This document shows, piece by piece, positions 1 to 12,200 of a stretch of DNA of 64,000 nucleotides (its first letter is position 1; each line of letters opens with the position of its first letter). Origin of the DNA: Aphidius gifuensis (Eukaryota; Arthropoda; Insecta; Hymenoptera; Braconidae). Position numbers and translations under genes: made by a program. The DNA lies in assembly GCF_014905175.1 (NCBI RefSeq), contig NC_057788.1, positions 30,288,154 to 30,352,153 on the forward strand, written 5' to 3'. The notes beneath the pieces were generated by a model that saw nothing but the letters and a program-made list of their open reading frames with translations, made no database searches and was not told the origin of the DNA.

Positions 1-1970
1 GCATTTGTTCAATTTACTGAAAAAGAACTTGGTCAACCACTTGATCCTGCTGAACAAGTAATAATAATTATTAAATTTATTTAAATTATTTTATCACAAC
101 AAATTTATTTTATATTTTAATTATTATTATTTTACAGTGTATTCTTCATGAAAGACTTTATGGAAAACCTTTAGTACCAGGTGCATGTACAGTTATGGAA
201 ACACCAAGTTTATTAAATTTAAAAATATCAGAGCCAGAAACAAAAAATGATAAACCATTATCAAATGGTATAACACAAACATCATCATCATCAACAACCA
301 CAGCAGCTACAACAACAACGACGAATACAACAACAACACCAGTCAAAGGACCAATAAATAAACAAATTGAAACAAGAACATCTGATGGTAGAAGAAGAAT
401 AACACCAATGTTTATACCACCATCACCAGATATTAATTCAACTGAAAATTTAGATGAAACACCAGCAGCTAAAAATTCACCAACATTTACAAGTACATCA
501 CAAACAAAAAGCTCAATTATTATTGAAAAACGTAATGATGTTGTAACACCAAATGTTAGTATAACAACAAATTCATTAGAATCATCATCATCAAATAAAA
601 AACAAGGACAAAAATTAAAAAAACGTCAATTATCAGTTACAAAAATAATTAGTAATTCTAATAATACCAAGAATAATAATAGTACTATTAATAATAATAA
701 CAACAATAATAATAGTACGAATAATAGTAAAACACAAAATATAAATAGTAGTAATAATAATAATATTAATAATAGTAATAATAATAGTAGCAAATCACAA
801 AATAATATTAACAATAGTATATTACAAAATAATATTAGTCCATCACAAAATTATAAAAAGCCAAAATTATGTTTTAATAATAGTAATACAAGTGGTAATG
901 TATTACCACCATTACAACCGTCCAAATCAATGTCACAACAATCAGCTCATTATGCTGTAACAGTGATAAATAAACAAGAATTATCACATTTACAAGTATT
1001 TCGTGGTACAGATATTGAGCCAACATGGGATTTATATATGGGTTATAATGCTGTTGGTTTAGCAGTATCAGCTGGACTTATTGTTGTTGGTTTAGAAGAT
1101 GGTAGTATACATATATTTGATCCAGTAAAAGGTACAAGACCAGCACCACCATTAGTACCACCATCACCATTTGCTAAAATACATGCTGTTGGTAATGTTG
1201 TTATGGTTATATCATGTTGTGGTGCTGTACGTGTATGGGAAATTGGTGATAATTGTCGTTTAACAGTATCAACATCAGCACGACATTTAGTTACATCTGG
1301 TTGTTCATTATTATCATGTAATATACATAATGGTATGCCACATTTAGGTTTTACAAATGCAAGAGCATATATATTTAATAAAGAAATGGGTACATGGTTG
1401 TTGGTTGGTGATAGTCAAGATCCAATTTGGCGTTGGTCTGCACAAAATGCTGGTGGTAGACCACCAAGAGGACCATTATCATCATTACAAGAAGGACTTA
1501 ATAGAACTGCTGGTGGTACTAAACCAAATCCAAATCCACTTTATAATGGACCAAGTGTTGTGTCATATCTTGAACAACAATTATTAGCATCAAAAGCATT
1601 GGGTAGCTCACAAGAATATGCACATTGGTGTATGGCACTTGTATCATTTTTATTAACACAAGGTAATATTATAAAAAAATAACATTTGCAATTTATTATA
1701 CAATTAATTATTAATTATATTTACTAATTTATGTTTATATTGATTTTTATAGAAGGACTTGAAAAACGACTGAGAGTAATTCTTGATGAATTAATGGGAC
1801 CAAGTCACAGTTCAGCATCAAAAAGTACTTGGGATCCAATGATACTTGGATTAAAAAAACATCAATTACTTGATGATGTATTAAAAGTCATTGGTGGTCA
1901 TCTTAGATGGCAGAGATTATACATAGAGTACTATGAACAATTGTCAGAACTTAAAAATGATTGTAATTAA
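1..1970 (+). CDS. Hira: Hira, histone cell cycle regulator (5'-partial, last three exons)
   Basis: HIRA is a nuclear chaperone that deposits histone H3.3 independently of replication, with ASF1 and the UBN1/CABIN1-type partners. Exons are 1-57, 138-1662 and 1753-1970; the introns begin with GT and end with AG, and all phases agree (57 nt in frame, then 1525 nt leaving one base, completed by the third exon). The first exon and the start of the second match the segment just before the B domain. At about 360-410 the protein reads KQIETRTSDGRRRITPMF, the ASF1-binding B-domain signature of the family. From about 960 to the stop lies the C-terminal HIRA domain, ending in EGLEKRLRVIL and WQRLYIEYYEQL-type sequence as in animal HIRA. 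Between the two is a Thr-, Ser- and Asn-rich linker with long Asn runs. The WD40 repeats must lie upstream of the window. Identification is firm; the gene is cut by the left edge. Confidence 0.93.
660..835 (+). repeat. AAT/AGT trinucleotide tract coding poly-Asn in Hira
   Basis: Imperfect AAT, AAC and AGT codon repeats encode an Asn/Ser run of roughly 60 residues in the linker between the B domain and the HIRA domain. A second tract of ACA/ACG codons at about 280-345 encodes poly-Thr/Ala. Both are probably unstructured and length-variable. Confidence 0.85.
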
Positions 1971-3008
1971 CAATCAAGTATTTAAATAATATATTAATAT
2001 TATTTTTTAATTTTTTTTTTAAATTTCTTTTTCTTCTTTTTTCTGATAAGATGTTTTTTAAAATTTATGCTGATGGAGAAAATCTATTTTTTATTACACT
2101 AATTATAGATAATGTAATATAGACATCTTTCAGAAAGACTGTACAAATTTTTTTTTATACTTTGTGTGATAATTTATAAAATAAATTATAATTAAATGGC
2201 AAAATTATTTATTTATTATTATTATTTTACTGTTAAATATATATATATATTTTTTTTTGTAAAATTAAGGATAAGGATAAAATAAATACTAATAAATAAT
2301 TGCATCATATTTTAATTTGTTTTCAGCGATATATTAATAAACAATTTTTTATTTTTTATATATAATCAATATATATATTTTTTTTTAAATATTGTGAAGC
2401 TCGTTTCTTTTTTTTTTCTTGACTTTTTTTTTTTTTTTTTATATAAAAATACATAATGAAGCTCACGTGCGATAAGTCCAATTTTTATTTCATTTTTTTT
2501 CTTTAATTATAACAAGATTGATTTTTTTTTAAAATACAATCTTTTGTGTTTGATTTTTTTTTTCGTTATTCGTTCGGCAATAATCGATGCATCTTATTTT
2601 TATACAGCACCATTTACATTTTTTTTTACAATATTAAAGTTAGTTCGTTGTCTTTTTTTTTTTAATATTAATAAGTTTTCCCAGCCACCATTTATCATTT
2701 AAATAAATCAAAATTAAAAGTTAAATAATAATACAAATCAGGACAATATATTTGTTTTTTTTTTCTTCAATAATATAAATTATAATATATATTTTGGTCC
2801 ATTATTATTTTGTAACAACATCATAAATATAATATTTATATAAAAAAAAATATTGAAAATAATTAAACGATTGTGTAATAACAAAAAAAAGAAATTGTTA
2901 AATAATTTTTAAATACGTGTAAAATGAATAATAAATAAAAATTTTTGTAAACTGTTATGCAATGAGCTTCATGGAGCTTTTTTTTCGTTGTTTTTTTTGT
3001 ATATCGTT
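1971..3008. other. convergent intergenic gap with both 3' UTRs
   Basis: No coding sequence is seen between the Hira stop and the Msp300 stop on the opposite strand. Poly(A)-signal candidates for Hira are AATAAA at 2180-2185 and 2281-2286. For Msp300 (minus strand) candidates are the complement of TTTATT at 2348-2353 and 2484-2489. Such hexamers are frequent by chance in this AT-rich sequence, so the actual cleavage sites cannot be decided. Confidence 0.6.
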
Positions 3009-3228
3009 TTACAAAGGTGGTGGACCATTTGGATAATCAACAATTGGTGAAAATGTTCTTGCAAAATTATTAGAGAGCATACAACTGTAGTCCTCTTCTG
3101 CATTTGGTACCAAGGAAGCAACACCAAGTAAAACTAGCATTAGTGCTTGTATAGGAAGGGAAGCTCTTAATACTCGTCCGATAAAACGGTACCCACGTAG
3201 TAATACCGTTCGATCGTTTTCGTCACCA
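3009..3228 (-). CDS. Msp300: Msp300 exon 35: KASH domain and stop
   Basis: The final exon encodes a basic stretch (RTVLLRGYRFIGRVLR), a transmembrane segment (ASLPIQALMLVLLGVASLVP) and a perinuclear-space tail of about 32 residues ending SPIVDYPNGPPPL before TAA at 3009-3011. The C-terminal PPPL inserts into SUN-domain trimers. A Cys lies 23 residues before the last residue, the position that forms the SUN-KASH disulfide in nesprin-1/2. This fixes the gene family and the reading direction. Confidence 0.95.
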
Positions 3229-6200
3229 CTGTAACAATAATTAATTAATTATAAATAACATTTTATAAAATATATATTTTAAATTTTAGAATATATACAA
3301 TAATAGTCAAATTAACTCAAATAAAATTTACAAACAAAAAAAAAAAACATACTCAGCCATTGATGTGAGGTCAGATTTGCTGGCAGCCGAGGCAGCTTCA
3401 TCGAGTAGCTGAAATTTATCAAAAGAAAAAACACAAACTATAAAGTATATACTGTGCAATGTGAAGTGTGTTATTTTATCTACATAATATATTACCTATA
3501 CTAATTATAATTTTAACTAAATATTTATTTTTCAATAGTTGTTATTATTATTATTACTTGACTTGTGGATTTTTATAATTGTGCATTAATATTTCTCTGT
3601 CTTTTACTAATTTTTTTTTTTAATGATTAGTCTTTTAATAATAAATGAGACTTACATCGTGTGATAGAGATGCTAAAGAAGAGGTGGTAGCTGCAAGACC
3701 TACTTCTTTTGGATCTAAACCCAATGAGGCACCTAGCTTGAGAGCATAAATTCCAGTTAATCGACAAAGTGATTGTAAACGAAGTCTTAATTCTTGTACG
3801 CGATTACGTGAATCAGCGTGCTCGTCTAATAATTGATTGGCAACTTCTTGAAGAGATAAAACTCTTGGTTCACATCTTTCCAAATCACTTCTCAATTCCC
3901 TGAATAAAAAATTACAATTGAAATGAAAATAATAATTTAATTGAATGAAAAATAAAATGAACAAAAAAAATACCTGAATTTTTCGTATTTTAATCGAAGA
4001 ATATTACTGTTTTCAGTTAAATCAATTGGTTCACTGGCACGTATTGATTCTTCAGTCATTTCAAGCCAATTTAAAAGTTCATCAACAATACGATGAAAAT
4101 CTTGATTACCAATTAAAGCAGCTTGAAGTAAATTTTGCCAAATTCCAGTAGCATTAAGTACACGTTCCCATCTGTTGTTTAAAATTTCTAATCTATTTTT
4201 AAGATCATTTGCTCTATCAGTATCTTCAGTATGAGCAGCAAGATGAGTTCCAACAATATTTAAACTAACAACAATACTTTTGTGACTATCTAAATCAAGA
4301 AGAAATTCACGATGATCTTGAACAATGTCTTCTAAATCTTCAATAGCAGATGGAGGTGTTTGTTGTTCACTTTGTGTGGCTTCAGCATAATCAAGCCATT
4401 TTTCTAATCGCCAAAGATCAATGTCAAGTTGTGCCCAATTACGACGTGAACATAATGGACATGTAAGTCTTCCATCATCACTGTTAAATTAATTTTCGTT
4501 TTTTAAATTAATACAATCTACTTTTGTTTGCGTATATTAATTATTAATTATTTATTATTATTAAATTAATTTTGTTATATTGAAAATGGAAAAAATTATT
4601 AGTTATTAATTGTTAGAAAATAACTTACTGTTCACATGGAATAGAATAAGCTTCAACAATAGGCGACCTGTCAGTTGTAAAAATCAAAGATCAAGAAAAA
4701 AAAGAATGTTATTAATCAATCAAACATGCGCTTATTATCTCTAGTTAAATAATAGAGTTTAATGTATTTAATTAAACTTCAATATAAAAGCAATTGTAAA
4801 AAAGTTAACTGACCTTATTTCTTTGATTTGTTGTTCACGTGCACGAGCACGTATTATAAGCTCTTCATAACGTAAAACCAATTGATCAACTTCATTATTT
4901 TTAACAGTATCGTTATTAAATCTATCATCTTGTAATAATATACCATGTAAATGTCTTGCAAGTTCAATGGAAGACTGACAACTACCAATTAACTTTGCTA
5001 AATTTTTAGCTGAATTTGAAATACCAGGTCCAGCAATTGGTTCATTTGCAACAATATTTTCAAGATCACATAATGCACCACGACATTCATTTAATGCTGA
5101 TTCAAGTTCAATTAAATATGCATCACAAGATGTCATTTTAACAAGTCTTGGTAATGTATCAACTTGTACAGCACAATCTTGTTCGAATTTTAATGTCTCA
5201 ACTTGAATAGCTTCGTCAACTTCAATTTTTTCATTTGTTTTTTCAAATTGTAATTTAAGATTTGTAACACGTGTTTTAATATCTTGCCATAATAACTGAT
5301 ATTCATCAACTAGCTCTTGTACAGCTGGTACATCATCAGAGTGACAATCTTGCATAACAATAAGTGCTAATTCATCAGCTCGTTGTAATGTTTGACTTTG
5401 TGTTTCAAGTTCTTTTTCAATATTATTAATTTCTTTTAATCTTTTTCTTGGTGATGCTTGTTGTTCTGGTGTTGATAAATGTTGTACTTGTGTTAATTTA
5501 ACATCAATTTGTGTTAAACCAACAACTGCTGAACCATGAGCAGTTATAAAATCTCTATATGCTTTTTGTTCTTTTTGTAATGATGTTATAATTCCATTTG
5601 CTCGTGGTTTTAATGAATGCCATTTTTCTAATAATTGTCTAACATCACATGTCAATGATTTTAAATTACTTGGTTCAATTCCTCCTTTGGCTAATCTACT
5701 ATAACTTTGTTCAAGTATTTGTTGAGCTGGTCTATGTGCATCAATATCTTTTAATAATCTTCGTGCTTTATTAATTGTTTGTTCTGTGTCTTCTTTTGAT
5801 ATTTTATCCAATGTATCTTCAAGTAAATTTAATTCTTTTTCAATATTATTAATCCATACTTCTTGATCATTTTTAACATTATCCAGCTCTTGTATTAATT
5901 TCCATGCAGTCATTATTTTTCTTTTTCTATCAGCTGATCTAACACAAGTTGATTTCCAACGTTTTTCTAAACCATTCATACCAGCTCTTATTGTTTCAGT
6001 ATTAAATGATGTTTTCCATGCATCACAATCGCCCAATAATATTTCACAGAGATTTAATACTTCTCCAATATTACCACTTTCTTCTTCAATTGTTTTTTGT
6101 AGCGTTTCATGATCAACAATTTTTTTATCAATAATATTTTGTGATTTTTTTTCAATAATAAATGGCTCAGTTAATTGTAATTCAATTTTACCAAGCCAAC

Positions 6201-9200
6201 TTCTTATTTCAGCAATTCTTTTTTCTAATGAACTCATTGTTTGCATAATATCAATAAGTTTATTTGCTCTTGCTTTACCAGTATTCATAAGTTTAATCCA
6301 TCTTTCATTAATTTCATAAAGTGATGATTCAATTAATTTTCTATCATCAATATCAACAAATTCAATTAAATCATTACCAATTGTTTTAATCCAATTTAAT
6401 TCACGTTGTTTTAATGCCATTTCAGCATGTAATTCACCCTCAAGACGTCTCAATGCTTCTTCTGGTTCTTCATGTCCTGAATCACAACTATGAATTCTTG
6501 TTTCAGCATCAGTTAACCATATTAAAAATCTTGAATATCTATTATCCCATTTATTTTTTAAACCAAGACGTTCACTTAGTTTATAATTTAATAATGCCAA
6601 TTGATGCTCAAGATCACCATGTTGTTGCCATAATAATGAACATTGTTGATTTAAATTTTTCATATCAGATGGACTTAAACATTCACGTAATTGTTCAGTT
6701 GTAATATCAAGCTGTTCAAGTATACTTGTTGAATTAATTAATTTTGTTTTATAATATTGTAATGAATCAAGTTTTTGTTTAGCATGTTGTATTGTATCAT
6801 TTGTATTTGTATTATATGTTGAATTAAATGTTTGACTTATTTCAGCAAATATACTTGTTATTTCATTCACCTTTTCAATATGTTTAATATTTAAATTTTT
6901 AATTCTAAATACAAATTTTTTCCATGTTTCAAGACTTGCACGTAAATTTGTTATTCTTTGAGTATTTGCAGCATGTTCCATACGTATTGATATTGCTAAT
7001 GCTTCTTCACAATCAGCTAATAATATTTTTTGTTGTTGTGATAATGAATCAATTTGTATTTCACCAATTGGTAATTTATCTAATAACATATCAATTTTAT
7101 TAATTATTTTATCAAGTCTACGTAAATGTATAAAACGTAATTGTAATCTACTTCTTTCACGTTCAATATCTTTAAGCCATGTTAATAATTTATTTTGATC
7201 TTTACGATATTTATCCCATAAATCAAGTCTATTTCTAACTGATCCATGTCTATCCATTATTTTTAATAATGTTTCATTATGAATATTTGTTAATTCATTA
7301 AATTTTTCAGCAACTAATAAATCTCTTCCTTTTTCAGCACGTATTGATAATATTAAATGTTGTTGATCAGTTAAAAGATTTTTATGTACTTCACATATAT
7401 TTCTATGCTCAGAAAGACCATTATAATCACCAGGTACACCATTTGATAAAAAGTCTTGTACATTTATTAAATATTCATGCCAAAGATGTAAAGCAGCTGA
7501 TACATCTTCAGATCTAACAAGACGTGTTGATAATCTATGATATTGTTGAAATGTATCACGAAATACACGTTGCCAAAGTTGTAATACTTCAACAACTGTT
7601 GTATCTTCTGTTATTATTTCAACTGAACGTTCTTTTATTGATTGAAGTTGTGGCTCTGTTTTAGTTAATGCTAATAAATGATTTCTTAATAATTTCAATT
7701 GTTCTTTAGATTCTCCTTGGCCGACTGTTGAAAGACTCTGTAAATATAATTATTAAAAAACAAAATAAATATATAATTTTATTTTTTATTGTTATTCATT
7801 TTAAAGAGAAAATCAATTATTTCAGGGACAATGTAAGAAAATTGTTTCGTCGATTTTGAATACATAGATTAACACACTTGAATAATGTTTGTATTTAAAT
7901 TAATTTTATATTTGTGTAAATGAACAAGAGAGAGAGAAAGAAATAATAAAAAGTAAAACTTTATCATAATTTAAAATCGACGTATTTAAATTAATTTTCT
8001 TGACTTGAATAAAAGTTAATTCAAGTTTGTTAAGGGCTAAACACGTGTGTCTGAATATTTACGTTAACAGCTCATTCAGTTAAAATTATTTAGCTAATAT
8101 ATAGGTAACAGAGAATGATAGATTGTTCAAAGACAAAGAGAAAGAAATATATATTGTAATTTTTTCATCGAGAATTTTAGTTGGTGCCCGTCAGAACAAA
8201 GTGAGAAATGAAAAATTTAAGTTGTAAATTTCTTACTGACCTTGACACAACAAATTGTTTTGAAACTACAATTAAAATATATATATACGATTAAATAAAC
8301 TTGTGTATAATAATTTAGCTGTGCCAAGCACCCTCCGTTATATCCTCGAGTAGCAACCCTGAGGTGTGTTGAATTATTTTATTTCAATTTTTTTTTTAAT
8401 TTCCTGATTCATGATTTTTTTTTCTTTTAATTTAAAACAGATGTGTCAAGGTTTTTCCATTATTTCTTCAATTTTTTGTAATATATAAAAATAATAATAA
8501 TTTTTTAAATTGAAAATTATTATTTACCTGTTGTACAGAGTCCAAGAAATTTTTTGTTTGATGTAAACCACCACGTGTGAGTTCTTGATTGAGAGCACGT
8601 GCATCTGCTGTATCAGCAAGAGTTGACAGTGTCTCACGTACATCTTCAAGACGACGTCCAAGTGCTTCAACTTCACATTGAAGTGGTCCACCAGCATCTA
8701 GACCAACATCTGATGCAATTTGTGATACAAGACAACGTAATTTTGCAAGACGTTCTTTATGCTCAGCAAGAGTTTCTTCACACACCTGAAAATTTAAATA
8801 AGCCTAGCTTTAATTATTTAAATTATCTTTTTGTTTTTTAAATAATTTTAGTATTTGTGTTTCTTTTTTAACACTTGGAATTTTATTATGGTGAGTTATT
8901 TTATTTTTAGAATGGAATTTTACTGTACTGTCTACTTGCAATGATAATTCATTGTCGAATTTATTTACCTCCCACTTAACATACTTATTTCTAATTTCAT
9001 CTATCTTTAACTCAATAGTTGAATCAAAAATTTTAAATTTTAAACTATTCTATACTTGATAATAATATTATTAATTTAATTTATTTTTTCATTTAATAAA
9101 TAAACATTTAATCGAGGTCGTTGTATATATTTTGAATTAGATTACTGAATTATTGGAATTGTTTTTTTATTTATCATTCATTCTCTCCTTCATGAATAAT

Positions 9201-12200
9201 GAAAATAAAAAAAAAAACGAAATTATTCCCATGATGACCATTTGTGTGATTTTATAAAAAAATCAGTTATGAGACTATTGTATCCGTTAAAAATTATCAC
9301 GTATCAAAACGTGACCTGAATGATAAATTTTAATTTTTTAAAATAATTTTTTATATAAATAAATAATGATCAATCATCAAGCTTATTTTTAAAATAATTT
9401 TATCATTTTAAATACCTTCATTTCTTCTGGTGTACACATTTTAAATTTATTTAAAAAATAATATTAAATTATTTATAAACAATTGACATTTACTTTTTAT
9501 CCTCTGATATTATTAAATTTACATTTTATTTTCCGGCTTATATATTTTGTCAACTCAACATTGCGCACATGGATAAAAACACTGACTTACAAATTATCAT
9601 CATCATCATCATCATCATCATTTGTGTCACAGATCATTGTACATTAATACACGTGCTCTATAAATTGTACAATTCATCTATTCACTAGTCAAAAAGAAAA
9701 AAGTCTTTTAATAAATCAACAAATTTAAATTGTCAATTTTGTATTAATAAATGTTATAAATATTTTAAATAACTTGATTAATTATTTTTGTATAAATATA
9801 TATTTTTAAAAATTAAATAAACAAATAGCACGTTTAAATATTTAGTGATAAAGTTTATTTATCAACGAAAAAATAGTTTCAAGTTATTATGAAAAAAGTT
9901 GATAAAAATAGCACAGACACAATATAGTGAGATGATTTTATTTATATTAAATAAATAAATAGATAAACTATAGTTTAGTAATTTTTTTTTGATATACAAA
10001 TAATGATATATTTTTGTAATTTTGTTGGAGAATATATTAATATGTTGCGTTGTGTTATATGGTCGTGGACCAGACTGGCATCTGCGGGGATCGATGCCGG
10101 CACAGAGTTAAAAGAGTGAGATAAATTTTAGATGTTGAACAAAGATGAATCATACATAGTACTCTACTCATGACTGTGTATTGCCGCACCCTCTCGTCTG
10201 TGTTTAAATGAAGGGTGAATCCCTCCACTATTTAACAAAGTCACTGACACTGGGGGTACACGTGGGTCAAGATAGTATACAGATATAATAGAAAAAAAAA
10301 AAAGTCTAATCTAATATCCATTCTTTTCTATTTAAATAACTAACTTGACAATTGATAATAATTTTTTTTTTTAAACAAAAAAATATTCTACAATTATTAT
10401 TTATAATATTTCGATATTATTTTCTGTTATTTTTTGTTTGTAATATTTTTTTTTTTGTAATTAAAATATTATTTTTTGTTTGATATTGATTTTAGTATTT
10501 GACTTGAAAAAATATTGAATTTTATCAATGGCAATTATTGTTTATATAAAAAAAATTATATAATAAAATAAAAATATATTATTTCAAAGTAGAAATTTGT
10601 TATAATTATTATTTGTTTTTATCTTATTTTTTCGAGTGATAAAAACTTTACTATCTTTTGTGCTCCCACTCAATGACCTTCCTGAAAATTGGGATTTTTT
10701 TTTTTTTTTCATTATATACATTCATATCACCCCAGCTCGTAGTGATGCCAGATGTCTTGTGTATTTTTTTTTATTCTATATTTTTATGAATCATCTGTAT
10801 TTCTTTTTTTAAATTTATTTATTTCATTCAATGTCAAGTCACAACATCCAGCAAATCAAGAAAGGTTATGTAGATTTTTTTTTTTTTGAGTTATTTTTGT
10901 GTTAAAAATTCTCCTGATGTTTTTATTTAAAAAATAAAAATACCAGGCTATTTATTTATCATTATTGTTAGTTGAGATATGTCAACAATTTCAACTAGTA
11001 AATAACAAACCAGTAGGTCACTGGGTTATTGAAATTTTTCAATAAAAATTACTAAAATTGTAAAGTAATTCCAATTTTTCTACATCCTGGTTTTTTCTTT
11101 TTGCTAATTATGATTATGATTATTATTATACTTAATATTGTCCTTAAATTTGTAAAATAAATTTGTTGATTAATCATTAAAGCTTGATATGATTGATGTC
11201 TTTTACCTTGACTTGTTTACAGGCTTCCTCAGGTGGTAAATTTGTGACACTTCCCATTTGCAAATCAACCCAGGCTTTAACAGCTGCACTTGAATCACGA
11301 TAATTTTCCCAAAGTCTAACAGCGTGTTGATATTTTGTACAAAGTTCATCTAATTCAGCTCGTGTATCTTGCCAAGCTTGAACAGCTTCATCAACAGCAG
11401 CATCAACAATTTTTCCAACTTCTGGTGTACAAGATTCACGTAATGGCTCAGCAGCTTCACGTAATTCATCAACAAGTACTTCTTGGGCACCAAGTGAACC
11501 ATTCAATCCCTGTTTTTAATTAAAAAAAAATACACAATATTAATATATTATTAACATATTTTAATACAAAACAAATGACATGTGTCCCACCAAATTTTCA
11601 GGCATTTTATTTTTGTTTGTTTATTTATTTATTTGTCATTTTGTCCGTTGTCGCTAGTATATTCAAATTTGCTAAAAAAAAATTCTCATTGGTTCAAGGG
11701 CCCTTTATTTTAATTGGTCTATATTTTTATTACAATTATACTTCCCCCCCTTTTTTTACGGTCATATTGTTCTCGACCATTTCGCCTACGACACGGTAAA
11801 AAAAATTATTTTCGGGACGCTCAAGGACGCTCCTTATAATCCTGAAGTTTTATTGATTTTAATTGTGAAATAATATTTATTGAATTGCTGAATTTATCAT
11901 AATATCATTGTTTAACATGGGGAGTAACATATTCAACGATAATTTAGAGAAAAAATTTCATTGTTGGGGTAAGAAAATTGAATTAAATTTTTTTTTTTTT
12001 TTTTTTGCTCAGCGACAATTGGGTTGTAAATTGCGATACGTAAATATTTTTATTTATTATCGGGTCAAGGACAAATCCATCAAGATGCATGTGTTTATTT
12101 TGATGCTTTGTTTATATTTTTTTTTTTTTGTTTTTATGCCGGATTTGTTCGGATTTTTTATGCTCCAATATTGTTGCTTGCGATCATGTTAAAAAAGTGA

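Noticed and set aside
1683..1752. continuation of Hira exon 2 to the in-frame stop at 1680-1682
   Set aside because: Reading through the GTAATA donor ends in NIIKK, while splicing to 1753 restores the conserved C-terminus.
11908..12192. 94-residue plus-strand frame with Phe runs
   Set aside because: The Phe runs come from T homopolymers within an intron; no family resemblance and no splice support.
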